Source: Acidobacteria bacterium RIFCSPLOWO2_12_FULL_54_10
Lineage (GTDB): Bacteria; Acidobacteriota; Terriglobia; 2-12-FULL-54-10
Reading direction: 5' to 3'
Assembly (NCBI GenBank): GCA_001767075.1
Contig: MEKX01000139.1
Coordinates: 1 to 39,838, forward strand
Length of the DNA stretch: 39,838 nucleotides
Part shown: piece by piece, positions 1-8,445 of the stretch
Position numbering within the stretch: position 1 is the first letter of the stretch
How the letters are laid out: each line of letters begins with the position of its first letter
The notes under the pieces: generated by a model
What the model was told of the DNA's origin: nothing
Databases searched by the model: none
Seen by the model: the letters and a program-made list of their open reading frames with translations, nothing else
Position numbers and translations under genes: made by a program

Positions 1-133
1 TGTCGTGAAGCATCTGGCGGGACACCCCCAGAGCTTTCGCCGCTGCGGTCACGGACAGGCCGACAGACGGCAGGATATCTTCCTTGATGATCTCGCCCGG
101 ATGGACGGGCGGCAGTCCGTTCTTTCTCTCCAT
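1..133 (-). CDS. higA: HigA-type antitoxin (XRE family), partial, runs off window edge
   Basis: The reverse strand from an ATG at 133 encodes [19 protein letters not shown], then [17 protein letters not shown], and leaves the window after 44 codons. PVHPGEII followed by a helix-turn-helix is the typical HigA/VapI-like antitoxin N-terminus. The role known for the family is to neutralise HigB and repress the operon. The Shine-Dalgarno AAGGAGG overlaps the higB stop codon (TAAGGAGG), so the two genes are probably translationally coupled. The C-terminus is not visible, so intactness cannot be judged. Confidence 0.85.
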   Translation of the reverse strand, partial: MERKNGLPPVHPGEIIKEDILPSVGLSVTAAAKALGVSRQMLHD

Positions 134-143
134 AACTTCCTCC

Positions 144-419
144 TTAATGGTAGTCTTCCAAATCGACATCCCAGGCGTTTTCGCCCAACCAGCCGAAGGT
201 GATCCGGTAATTCCCTGTCACGCGCACCGACCAGCGTTTCGGGTTGCCTTGCAGCCCGTGTAAGCGAAACCCTGCGATGTTCATGTCATCGGGCTGCTCC
301 GCTGCTTCCAGCAATTGCAGGATGCGCACGCACTTCCTGATATGGCCGGCGCCGATCCGGCGTGACTTGCCGGTGCGATGGATCTCATCAAGCCCTTTAT
401 GCCTGAAGCCACCGATCAT
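144..419 (-). CDS. higB: HigB-type toxin (RelE superfamily mRNA interferase)
   Basis: This 91-residue protein starts [20 protein letters not shown] and carries [18 protein letters not shown] and NYRITFGW near the C-terminus. This is the usual HigB/YoeB-like RelE fold layout and length. The family cleaves ribosome-bound mRNA, and the conserved basic and aromatic C-terminal residues are present. It is upstream of higA (toxin first, as is usual for HigBA), with 10 bases between the genes. It appears intact. AAGG lies only a few bases before the ATG, which is unusually close for a ribosome binding site; see the promoter entry. Confidence 0.88.
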   Translation of the reverse strand: MIGGFRHKGLDEIHRTGKSRRIGAGHIRKCVRILQLLEAAEQPDDMNIAGFRLHGLQGNPKRWSVRVTGNYRITFGWLGENAWDVDLEDYH

Positions 420-425
420 TCCTTC

Positions 426-459
426 AGCGTAAAGGTTTTAGTTTACAGTGTCAACTAAA
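426..459 (-). promoter_or_regulatory. Candidate higBA promoter with overlapping operator
   Basis: On the minus strand TTGACA (454-449) and TACGCT (431-426) are separated by 17 bases. A 7-9-7 inverted repeat, TTTAGTT...AACTAAA (437-459), covers the -35 element, as expected for autorepression by HigA. The -10 is weak. The predicted start of transcription falls at about 419, which is the higB ATG itself. Confidence 0.5.
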
Positions 460-545
460 CGGTTGTCTCTTTTGGAAATGCCCGGGATAGACGAGGAAGC
501 CCGGAGACTGACGGGACGTTTCCCACCGCTCGGCAAGGCAGGTTA

Positions 546-569
546 GAATGGAAAATTCGATTTTCATTC
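546..569. other. AT-rich hairpin upstream of crcB
   Basis: GAATG-G-AAAAT-TCG-ATTTT-CATTC forms a ten-pair hairpin with one bulged G, ending 22 bases before the crcB start. No long U-run follows. It could be a weak terminator separating the toxin region from crcB, or an mRNA leader structure. The leader does not show the recognisable core of the fluoride riboswitch. Confidence 0.35.
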
Positions 570-591
570 TTGTTATGCTAAAGGAATTATT

Positions 592-966
592 ATGGACCCT
601 TACCTCATCATCGCCTTCGGATCAGCCCTGGGCGGGGCGTTGCGTCACGGCGTCAATGTAACCAGCGCCCGGCTGCTCGGCGACGGCTGGCCTTACGGAA
701 CCCTTATCGTCAACGTCGCCGGATCATTTGCTATGGGCTTGATCGCGGAGTATTTCGCTCTCAAAGGACAAGCGCCCCAAGCCTGGCGTCTATTTCTGAC
801 CACCGGTATTTTGGGCGGCTTCACAACCTTTTCTGCATTTTCTCTTGATATCGCATTGTTTTACGAGCGAGGCCAGTGGGCCTCTGCGCTCATTTACGCT
901 GGTTCCTCCGTCATCATTTCCATCATCGCTCTTTTTGCTGGTTTGAGCTTGATCCGCCACCTATAA
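592..966 (+). CDS. crcB: CrcB/Fluc fluoride channel
   Basis: This 124-residue membrane protein has four hydrophobic segments, the usual length for CrcB. Family motifs are present: GGALRHG near residue 14, GTLIVNVAGSFAMG with the conserved Asn at 41, and GGFTTFSAFSLD at 75-86, which contains the pore phenylalanines. Fluc channels work as antiparallel dual-topology dimers that let cytoplasmic fluoride leak out. AAAGGA precedes the ATG at a good distance. It stands alone here, between the toxin-antitoxin operon and the TPR genes. Confidence 0.95.
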   Translation: MDPYLIIAFGSALGGALRHGVNVTSARLLGDGWPYGTLIVNVAGSFAMGLIAEYFALKGQAPQAWRLFLTTGILGGFTTFSAFSLDIALFYERGQWASALIYAGSSVIISIIALFAGLSLIRHL

Positions 967-1058
967 ACCCTAGCATCGACCATCCATTTGACGGCAGGCC
1001 GCATCTCACCTAAACTGAAACTATTAGCACGAAAAGTTCCATCGAAAGGCAGCGCCCC

Positions 1059-2636
1059 TTGGGCTTCAACAGCATTCAAAAGCCTTTATCGTGGCTCGCA
1101 CTAGGGTGCCTGCTCGCGCTTAGCCCTATTTGCCTGGTAGCTCAGGAAATTACGGTCGGGCCGAGCCTCCAGGTCTTTACGGTTCTGGCTTCCATCCAGG
1201 CTGTTGCTCAAAGCGATGCCGATCTGGACCCCTTCGGCTCTCCGCTTGGTTCCGCGATTGGCCAGGAACTCACCGGAAAAGACATCCCCATCCTTCCCGC
1301 CTTGCGGGATTTTTACATGTCCCACAAACAGTCTGACCCGTTGCGCGAACAGAGCCAGTATGTGTCCCTGGCGCTGTTTCTTGGCGACGCTCCATTTTTT
1401 GATTTAAGCGAGAACCCTTCCACGCTGCCGCAGGAGGTCTGGGATTTGCGCGACATGGTTCCTCTGGTCGTTGATTTCTACCAACAGGCGAAGATTGACG
1501 AGCTTTGGCAGAAGTACCGCCCGCAAATTGAGGCCGACAGCGAAAAGTACCGCGCTGCGATGACCAGAATTATTCAGGAAATGACCGGTTACTTGCGCAT
1601 GGACCCCACGGAATTCCGCAGCCGTAATTTTTCCGTCCTGATGAATCCATTCGCGGCTTCCAATCTCACCGATTCCAGAATTTATGAGAACAGATATTAT
1701 CTGGTGGTCGGTCCTGGTGGCGCTGTTCCCGAAGAAGAGATGCGCCATGCCTGGCTGCATTATCTTCTCGATCCGCTTCCATTCCGCAATCCGCGGGAAA
1801 TGCTCTCCAAGTCGGCGTTGATCAAAATCACGCAGCGGGCGCCTGCTCTCGACAATGCGTTTCGCGACGATTTCGATCTCTTGCTCACCGAATCCTTGAT
1901 CCGCGCCGCCATCGTTCGCCAATCCAAGGGTAATGCAGCAGCGAAGCAGGCTGCGATCCAGCAGGCTGTCCAAGAGGGATTCGTGCTGGGCCATTATTTT
2001 TTTGAAGCCTTGGAAACTTTTGAAAGGCAACCGGTGGGTATGCGCCTTTATTTCCCCGATATGGTGGACGAGATCAATGTTGCGGACGAGGAGAAGCGTT
2101 TGTCAGCGGTGCAGTTCCTCGCCGTTCCTCCCAGGCCGAAAGAAAGAATTCGCCGCTCTCGTTTGGATGAGATGACGCGGCTCGCTGAAGACAGCATTGC
2201 GCAAGGCGATTACGAATCCGCCCGGCAGATTTTAGCTCCTCTGCTCGAGCAGTACGGGCCACAGGCCAGGGTTTTCTACAGCCTCGCTATTATTGCCAGC
2301 CAGCAGAAAAACGCGGATTTGGCTAAACAATATTTTCAGCAGGCCGCAGCTCTTTCCTCGGACCCCAGCATCAAGTCTTGGTCGCATGTCCTGCTCGGTC
2401 GTCTGCATGACTTGGAGGGAAACCGGGATTCCGCGCTGGTCGAATACGCTGCGGCTTTGAAGATTGATGATGCTCCTGTGGAAACGGTGGTCGCTGCCCA
2501 GAAAGGCTTGCAGGAAAGTTTTGCTCCGGCTGGCGCCACGCCTCCTCCGTTACCGCAAGAAGATCCGAAACCTCGCCACGGCGTGCCCCTGGGCCGCGAT
2601 GTTCCGAGTACCCCAAGCACACCTAGTAACCCTTAG
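1059..2636 (+). CDS. Secreted TPR-containing protein of unknown function
   Basis: This 525-residue protein starts at a TTG with GAAAGG upstream. A signal peptide covers about residues 1-29 (LSWLALGCLLALSPICLVAQ). The middle is a mostly helical region with no motif I recognise. TPR-like helices occupy about 370-470 (GDYESARQILAPLLEQYG, ADLAKQYFQQAAAL, GNRDSALVEYAAAL). The tail is rich in proline and low in complexity. Its stop is 6 bases before the next TPR gene, so the two are probably co-transcribed. It is likely periplasmic or envelope-associated. The function is unknown; a scaffold role is only inferred from the TPRs. Confidence 0.8.
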   Translation: MGFNSIQKPLSWLALGCLLALSPICLVAQEITVGPSLQVFTVLASIQAVAQSDADLDPFGSPLGSAIGQELTGKDIPILPALRDFYMSHKQSDPLREQSQYVSLALFLGDAPFFDLSENPSTLPQEVWDLRDMVPLVVDFYQQAKIDELWQKYRPQIEADSEKYRAAMTRIIQEMTGYLRMDPTEFRSRNFSVLMNPFAASNLTDSRIYENRYYLVVGPGGAVPEEEMRHAWLHYLLDPLPFRNPREMLSKSALIKITQRAPALDNAFRDDFDLLLTESLIRAAIVRQSKGNAAAKQAAIQQAVQEGFVLGHYFFEALETFERQPVGMRLYFPDMVDEINVADEEKRLSAVQFLAVPPRPKERIRRSRLDEMTRLAEDSIAQGDYESARQILAPLLEQYGPQARVFYSLAIIASQQKNADLAKQYFQQAAALSSDPSIKSWSHVLLGRLHDLEGNRDSALVEYAAALKIDDAPVETVVAAQKGLQESFAPAGATPPPLPQEDPKPRHGVPLGRDVPSTPSTPSNP

Positions 2637-2642
2637 TATTCA

Positions 2643-3620
2643 ATGATGCGTAATCATTACTGCCATTTTGCTGCTCATAAATTTATTTTCTGTAAGCGGA
2701 GCTTTCTTTCTCTGGCCTTTGTAGTTTTGGGGATTTTGCTTTCTGGTCTGCTGGCTTCAGCTCAACAAAATGGGAATTCACCGGCCCCGCCTTCTAATTC
2801 CCCGCCCGCGAGCGCTCCTGATCGCCCTGCGTCCGAAAACGCCGGCGCCTTGCAATCGCCCCCCGTCCCGCAGGCGAAGTCCCCGGAAGAATTGGCGGCA
2901 TTTCAGGCCTTCATGAATGAAAAGGAGCCGGATGCCAGGATTCTTTTGGTGGAAGATTATCTCCTCGATTTCCCTGAATCCGAATTGAAAGAATTTGCAT
3001 TTCAGTCCGCCGCGGAAGCTTATCAGGCAAAAAATGATTTCCCCCATGTCATCACCTACGGTGAACTGGCCCTGGCGGAAAATAAAAACAACGTGGTCGC
3101 TCTGCTTATTTTGGCAACCGCATTAACCGAGAGAACCGAGAGAACCGATCCGGATCGGGACGAAAATTTCGAGCATGCAAAAACGTACGCCGAGCGCGTG
3201 CTTGAAATTTTGAAGGCCATGTCCAAGCCTTCCCACCTTGCGGATGAATTGTGGACGCGCAATAGAAACGATGCAGAAGCCTCGGCTTATTCTGCCTTGG
3301 GCATGGCTTTTATGATTCGCGAGCAATACGATCAGGCAGAATCGCATTTCCGTCAAGCCGTGTCTCTTGCGGTGCGTCCGGAGCCGGTTCTTCACTACCG
3401 GCTGGGCCTGGCTTGTTTTTATGCAAGAAAATATGACTCCGCCCTCGAAGCTCTTCAGAAGTCCGACGAGCAAGGCGGTGTGAAGCTCGCTAACCCTGAT
3501 GGCTCCACTCGGGACTTGGTTGAAGAAGCAATGGATTTTGTTATACGGGGTCGCGATGGCTGGGAGGAGCCACCATCGGATAAGCCTTTGCCTCCTCCGC
3601 CTGAACCAACGAACCAATGA
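2643..3620 (+). CDS. Secreted TPR protein, second of the pair
   Basis: This is a 325-residue protein. A hydrophobic stretch (LAFVVLGILLSGLLASAQQ) ends near residue 42 and is likely a signal peptide. A proline-rich linker follows at about 43-80, then TPR helices from about 90 to 290 (EQYDQAESHFRQAVSL, ARKYDSALEALQKSDEQGG). The C-terminus is again Pro-rich. The coding sequence holds a short 9-base tandem repeat (ACCGAGAGA twice, giving TERTERT). No clear ribosome binding site is seen, so translation may be coupled to the upstream gene. A role in envelope assembly is suggested only by the signal peptide and by rnc-lepB just downstream. Confidence 0.8.
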   Translation: MMRNHYCHFAAHKFIFCKRSFLSLAFVVLGILLSGLLASAQQNGNSPAPPSNSPPASAPDRPASENAGALQSPPVPQAKSPEELAAFQAFMNEKEPDARILLVEDYLLDFPESELKEFAFQSAAEAYQAKNDFPHVITYGELALAENKNNVVALLILATALTERTERTDPDRDENFEHAKTYAERVLEILKAMSKPSHLADELWTRNRNDAEASAYSALGMAFMIREQYDQAESHFRQAVSLAVRPEPVLHYRLGLACFYARKYDSALEALQKSDEQGGVKLANPDGSTRDLVEEAMDFVIRGRDGWEEPPSDKPLPPPPEPTNQ

Positions 3621-3647
3621 TGTTTGATAACATTGTGGCCGAGCCAT

Positions 3648-4364
3648 ATGCAATTTGCTAACGAGAATCTTGCCGAACTGGAAAATACAGTTGGTCACGT
3701 CTTCAACGATATTGGTTTGTTGACAAGGGCCGTCACTCACAGTTCTTTCTGTCGCAGTGCTTCAGGCCAGGCAGGAGAGCAATCCAATGAGCAGATGGAA
3801 TTTCTTGGGGATTCCATCTTAGGTTTTATCGTAAGTGATGCCTTGGTATCTCTTTTCCCCGATGAATCCGAAGGGCAGCTATCCAAAAGAAAAGCTCGGA
3901 TCGTCAGCGCCTCGCATTTATATCATGCTGCAAGAAGGTTGAACTTGGGTCACCACCTGCGCTTAGGAAAGGGTGAAGAGAAATCCGGCGGCAGGACTAA
4001 ACCGGGTTTGCTGGCGGATGCTTTTGAAGCTTTAGTTGCATCCATTTATCTCGATGGCGGTTTGGAGCCGGCAAGGAGATTAGTCCAGAACTGTTTGCTA
4101 GAATCGATTCCATCCCCTATTAGCGCGGACAGCGACTGCAAAACAGCCCTGCAAGAATTTCTGCAAGGACGGCGGTTGCCTCCTCCAAAATATGTGGTTG
4201 TGGAGGAAAAGGGCCCGGAACACGATAAGATATTTACTGTGCAGGTTTTCATCGGTGAAACGCGGCTTGCGCAAGCGGAAGGCCCGACAAAGAAAACGGC
4301 CCAACAGGCAGCCGCTCGCATAGCGCTCAGTGATTTGAGGAGCAGGCAGATTGAAGCAAAATAA
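3648..4364 (+). CDS. rnc: Ribonuclease III
   Basis: This double-stranded-RNA endonuclease processes rRNA and mRNA. The RNase III signature NEQMEFLGDSILGF and the second metal-binding motif ADAFEALVASIYLDGG are both present, giving the four acidic catalytic positions. A C-terminal double-stranded-RNA-binding domain follows (TALQEFLQGRRLPPPKY ... GPTKKTAQQAAARIAL). I chose the ATG at 3648 (238 residues, close to family length). An in-frame TTG at 3624 would add eight residues, and neither start has a strong ribosome binding site. The 3' end overlaps lepB by 14 bases, a common rnc-lepB arrangement. Confidence 0.95.
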   Translation: MQFANENLAELENTVGHVFNDIGLLTRAVTHSSFCRSASGQAGEQSNEQMEFLGDSILGFIVSDALVSLFPDESEGQLSKRKARIVSASHLYHAARRLNLGHHLRLGKGEEKSGGRTKPGLLADAFEALVASIYLDGGLEPARRLVQNCLLESIPSPISADSDCKTALQEFLQGRRLPPPKYVVVEEKGPEHDKIFTVQVFIGETRLAQAEGPTKKTAQQAAARIALSDLRSRQIEAK

Positions 4365-5127
4365 ATCAGAGAACGTTGAAACAGAAGTAGCTGCGGAAGA
4401 AACGTCGAGGAAATCGACGGCCAGAGAGTATCTGGAATCTCTTGTGGTTACAGTGATACTCGCTTTGTACGGAACAACTTTTTTAATTCAGGCTTTTAAG
4501 ATTCCATCGAGTTCCATGGAAGATACCCTGCTCATCGGCGATCATCTAATGGTTGATAAAGTTAGCTTCGCTCCAGCCCCTTTTTTACGGGGGATTCTTC
4601 CCTATGACGAAATCAAGCGGGATCAAATCATCGTCTTTCGCTACCCCCTGGATCCGAAAACCTATTTTGTGAAACGTGTCATTGGACTGCCTGGCGACCG
4701 CATTCATCTGAAGAATAAAATGGTTTACCGAAACAATGTGCAATTAAACGAACCTCATGCTGTTCATAAAAGTTCTGAGATCGAGGAGTATCGAGATAAT
4801 TTCCCTAGTCCCTTTTTGACCGCCGCATTCCCCGACTGGGCTAGCAATTGGGTGGAGCACATTGAAGATGGAGACATTGTGGTTCCTCCAGGACAATATT
4901 TCGTCATGGGAGATAATCGGGACTTCAGCTCTGATAGCCGTTATTGGGGTTTGGTTCCCAGGGAAAATATTGTCGGCAACCCACTCCTGATATACTGGTC
5001 TTTTGAAACTTCCAGCGAAGAGTATCAACGCACAGCTCCTGGAGATTACTTCGGTCGGTTGATTGACATCTCATTGCATTTTGCGCAAAAAACCCGCTGG
5101 GATCGCATGTTAGACGTTGTTCAATAA
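4351..5127 (+). CDS. lepB: Signal peptidase I
   Basis: This membrane-anchored serine protease removes signal peptides from exported proteins. It is a 258-residue type I enzyme with one N-terminal membrane segment (VVTVILALYGTTFLIQAF). IPSSSMEDTL holds the nucleophile (Ser55) and YFVKRVIGLPGD the general base (Lys108). The closing box MGDNRDFSSDSRYWG is intact. The start is a TTG with GAGGAG just upstream, overlapping the end of rnc. About 30 residues between the Lys box and the MGDNR box form an insertion, as in many Gram-negative enzymes. Its stop shares one base with the next ATG (TAATG). Confidence 0.96.
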   Translation: MKQNKSENVETEVAAEETSRKSTAREYLESLVVTVILALYGTTFLIQAFKIPSSSMEDTLLIGDHLMVDKVSFAPAPFLRGILPYDEIKRDQIIVFRYPLDPKTYFVKRVIGLPGDRIHLKNKMVYRNNVQLNEPHAVHKSSEIEEYRDNFPSPFLTAAFPDWASNWVEHIEDGDIVVPPGQYFVMGDNRDFSSDSRYWGLVPRENIVGNPLLIYWSFETSSEEYQRTAPGDYFGRLIDISLHFAQKTRWDRMLDVVQ

Positions 5128-7706
5128 TGCTTCCACCTGCCCAAAAAGATTCCCGCTCATTTCGTAAAAGCAGATTCATCTGGATTTTGATTTTGCTCGC
5201 TGGGTTCGCTACCGTTGTGCCGCAATTCATTACCGTCAATATACTGCGGGATGTGATCGCCGTATCGCTTTCGCAGCATCTCGGCAGGAACGTTAGCGTT
5301 GGCGAGATCCACTTCACGCTCTGGAACGGCCCAGGCCTTGAAATCGCCAATGTGGCCATTGCCGACCTTCCTGAGTTTGGACCAGAGCCTATTCTGCGCA
5401 TGGAGTTCTTGCGTGCAACACCCTCGTTGATATCTATTTGGAAGGGCCGGATTGAATTTTCATCTTTGGAGTTCGTGCGTCCCAGCTTAAATCTGGTTCG
5501 CGATCAAAATGGAAAGTGGAACATCGGCGCTGGCCGAATGGTCAGTGCTTCTCCTGAAGTTACTTCCGAAGTGGAACCGGAACGATTCCTTCAAGACTTG
5601 CCGCGATTCCAAGTGAGTTCCGGCAGAATCAATTTCAAATTCAACCATACAAAGACGGCCTTTTTCTTGAGTGAGGTCGACTTATCATTAAAACCTGCGG
5701 CATCCGCCAATGAACCCTGGCAAATGCAGTTTGAGGCTACCCCCAGCCGCAGTGACATTCAATTTTTCCCAGCCAGCCGGATTCAGGGCACGGCGGAATT
5801 CTCGCCTCCGCCAGCCAGATTGCAGCAAGCAGCGGGAATACCTTTGCGCCTGGAGCTTACGGCAGACAGCGCCCAACTATCCGATCTGGTTCAGGTAGTT
5901 TTTGGAAGCGACCCAGGCGTGCGTGGGAATCTCCATTTCGATTCGCTTCTGACAGGCACAACTTCATTATTGCGTTTCTCGGCACGAGCGGACTTCTCAG
6001 AACTGCACCGTTGGGATCTTCCACCAGGCTCAAAAGATGATTTATTCACTACTGCCATGGCAGGCGTGATTGATCTCTCCCAGGCATCCTTGAATCTGCA
6101 AGCGAATACTAAATTAGCCGGCGACGGGCAGTTAGTTATTTCCAGTCAAATGGATAGTATCTTTTCACAATCGGAACCTTCCTTGCTGTGGAATATTAAA
6201 AGAGTGCCCGTTAAATCCTTACTTCAGCTTAGCCAGAAATTCACACCTCACTTGGATCGCATGCCGCTTGTCTCCGGTACGGTGGAAGGAACTGTGAGCA
6301 TGTCTGTCAAGCCATTTGTGATGGATGGAACGCTTCAAGTTTCCGATGTCGTGATCGCAAAAAATGAAGCTGCTCGCCGGTTTATATTTTCTGATTTCCC
6401 GCTTTCCATCCATTGTCACGACATCAACATCGGCCCCATGATAACCACGATGGGGGAGAATGGCACCCTCTCGGCAACGATATTCTGGAATACCCAATCG
6501 GCTGAGTCTCGCACCGCTATTCGTGGAGATCATTTGCCTATCGCAGATTTTATGGATTTGGTCGTTGCGCTGGGCGGGCCTCAGGGAAATCTTAAAAGTG
6601 TTGCTGGCGATCTCGCACTGAATGTCAGTGTTGTAGGCGCTCGCGAGCGGCCAATACAAGCCAACGGGTCGGCACAGTTATCAAATGCTGCTTTCCAGCT
6701 TGATTCTTCAAATGAGCGATTAGTAGTTCATTCCGCAAGATTGCTGTTGCAAGATCGTCAAGTTCGTCTCAATAACTTGAAAGTTACGGCAGGCCATACC
6801 GATTTCTCCGGTTCATTGGTCGTGTCGATGCCCACTCAATTCTTCAGCGTTCAGGAGGCAGTTGACCATAAGCCTTGGCAGGTTCAATTCAATCTCAATA
6901 GCCCAATCATTGATATTGCAGACATGGAGATTCTCTTGCATAACCGTCTTGAGGGCGCAGGTAATTCTGCCTCGCTGAATTTAAATAATGAGAATAACAG
7001 TCTTTACTTTCTGCATAATATCGTCGCCATTGGCAAATTACAGGCCGACGAGTTGAAGTATCACAACTTGTCGATGTCAAATGTCCAAACTGCGCTGTCA
7101 TACTCCAACCGCATTCTCACCATCAATGACTTCACCGGAGTATTGGCGGGCGGCGTTCACTCTGGGAAAATGTCCGTCCAATTCGGCCCGGTCCATCCTT
7201 TCCTTTCCATCGAATCCCAATTCCGTAATTTGGATGTAAGCCAGTTAAGCTCCTGGATTCCGTCATTGCCCCCAAGCATGTCCGGCAAACTGAGCGGTCG
7301 TTTGCGTCTGGCTGGAGGCGGCCTAACTAAGGCGGATTTTCTCGATAAACTCGGGGGGTCTGGTACGATTGAATCCGGGAACTTGGATATGGATATTTCG
7401 AGCCAAACCACAGGACTCGATTCTTTTCCAGACAACAGGCTATTCATCGATTCTCTTGCCGCAACATTCCAGATTATGCGCCGGGAAATTATTTTGAACG
7501 ATTCCCAATTGAGCATCACTATCCCGAATCTTACGGTCGACAATCTGCCTGGCGGCAACTATGACTGGACTGTTACAGGTTCCATTGGTTTTGATAAGCA
7601 ATTAAATCTGCTCGCTAGGCCGGAATTTGGCTCGCAGGAATACCGTTGGGCCGGCAGTTTGTTGGCGCCTCAATTAACACAAACGGTTTCCAGCCTTTTA
7701 CCTTAG
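5127..7706 (+). CDS. AsmA-like envelope protein
   Basis: This 859-residue protein has one membrane anchor near the N-terminus (FIWILILLAGFATVVPQFITV). A long beta-rich repetitive body of AsmA/YhdP type follows. The N-terminal part VGEIHFTLWNGPGLEIANVAI ... FSSLEFVRPSLNLVRDQNGKWNI matches AsmA N-terminal repeats, and the C-terminal part (LSGRLRLAGGG..., GSGTIESGNLDM) matches the AsmA_2 region. Family members are thought to form periplasmic grooves that help lipids reach the outer membrane. Translation is coupled to lepB through the TAATG overlap. The substrate is unknown. Confidence 0.85.
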   Translation: MLPPAQKDSRSFRKSRFIWILILLAGFATVVPQFITVNILRDVIAVSLSQHLGRNVSVGEIHFTLWNGPGLEIANVAIADLPEFGPEPILRMEFLRATPSLISIWKGRIEFSSLEFVRPSLNLVRDQNGKWNIGAGRMVSASPEVTSEVEPERFLQDLPRFQVSSGRINFKFNHTKTAFFLSEVDLSLKPAASANEPWQMQFEATPSRSDIQFFPASRIQGTAEFSPPPARLQQAAGIPLRLELTADSAQLSDLVQVVFGSDPGVRGNLHFDSLLTGTTSLLRFSARADFSELHRWDLPPGSKDDLFTTAMAGVIDLSQASLNLQANTKLAGDGQLVISSQMDSIFSQSEPSLLWNIKRVPVKSLLQLSQKFTPHLDRMPLVSGTVEGTVSMSVKPFVMDGTLQVSDVVIAKNEAARRFIFSDFPLSIHCHDINIGPMITTMGENGTLSATIFWNTQSAESRTAIRGDHLPIADFMDLVVALGGPQGNLKSVAGDLALNVSVVGARERPIQANGSAQLSNAAFQLDSSNERLVVHSARLLLQDRQVRLNNLKVTAGHTDFSGSLVVSMPTQFFSVQEAVDHKPWQVQFNLNSPIIDIADMEILLHNRLEGAGNSASLNLNNENNSLYFLHNIVAIGKLQADELKYHNLSMSNVQTALSYSNRILTINDFTGVLAGGVHSGKMSVQFGPVHPFLSIESQFRNLDVSQLSSWIPSLPPSMSGKLSGRLRLAGGGLTKADFLDKLGGSGTIESGNLDMDISSQTTGLDSFPDNRLFIDSLAATFQIMRREIILNDSQLSITIPNLTVDNLPGGNYDWTVTGSIGFDKQLNLLARPEFGSQEYRWAGSLLAPQLTQTVSSLLP

Positions 7707-7744
7707 TGGCATCGTCTGTCCTCGGATCATCATCTAATAAATCC

Positions 7745-8398
7745 ATGCGCGTAAATTTTCCAGGCGGACTTCCATTGCCGATCTTCAAACACATTAATGC
7801 ATTGTTTTTAGCATTACTGTTTTGCTTCACCCTGCCGGCCTCTGCGCAGGAACCGCAATGGGACAGAGGGATTTCTCAGGCGGCGGCGCAATCAGCAGCT
7901 TCTAAATTCCAGCTCATACAAAACAACACGGCATCATCTCCGCAATTCCAAACGATCCGTGTCGCCGAAGATGAAGTCAATTCCTATCTTCATTTTCAGC
8001 TAACTTCCGCTTACCCGCCGGGTGTTTCCAAAATCCGCATGCAATTTAGTAATGGCCGCCCGGTGGGCTTTGCCAGGGTGGACTTTGATCAATTGATGAA
8101 CTCCATGAAGGACCCTCCCAATCTGATCATCCGTTACCTGCTTGCAGGAGTGCATTCGGTTGCCGCTGAAGGAGCTTTCGCGAGCAACCAGGGTGTCGCT
8201 CGATTTCAACTGGAGCAGGTGACATTGGATGGCGTGGAACTGCCGGACTTCGCAATCCAGTATCTGATGGATCGCTACGTCAGGAAACGATATCCGAATG
8301 CCGATATCAGCAAGCCATTCCAATTGCCATTTTCATTAAAGAAAGTCATCGTGGAAGACCGGGAAGTCGCGTTCGAAAGTTCGTCGATTCAGGATTGA
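7745..8398 (+). CDS. Secreted protein of unknown function
   Basis: From the ATG at 7745 this is 217 residues with a clear signal peptide (FKHINALFLALLFCFTLPASAQ). The longer ORF start at 7646 overlaps the AsmA gene and would bury the signal peptide, so I rejected it. The mature part is a mixed alpha/beta domain with LHFQLTSAYPPGVSKIRMQF and an ending that repeats short beta strands. I do not recognise the family. It is 38 bases downstream of the AsmA-like gene and probably in its operon, so a periplasmic role with that protein is a reasonable guess. Confidence 0.75.
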   Translation: MRVNFPGGLPLPIFKHINALFLALLFCFTLPASAQEPQWDRGISQAAAQSAASKFQLIQNNTASSPQFQTIRVAEDEVNSYLHFQLTSAYPPGVSKIRMQFSNGRPVGFARVDFDQLMNSMKDPPNLIIRYLLAGVHSVAAEGAFASNQGVARFQLEQVTLDGVELPDFAIQYLMDRYVRKRYPNADISKPFQLPFSLKKVIVEDREVAFESSSIQD

Positions 8399-8445
8399 TT
8401 AGCAACAATCGCATTGATCAGCGCAGGATACATTTAGCATCCCCG

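Noticed and set aside
433-591. Fluoride riboswitch before crcB
   Set aside because: The leader has no recognisable crcB-motif core; only an AT hairpin is visible.
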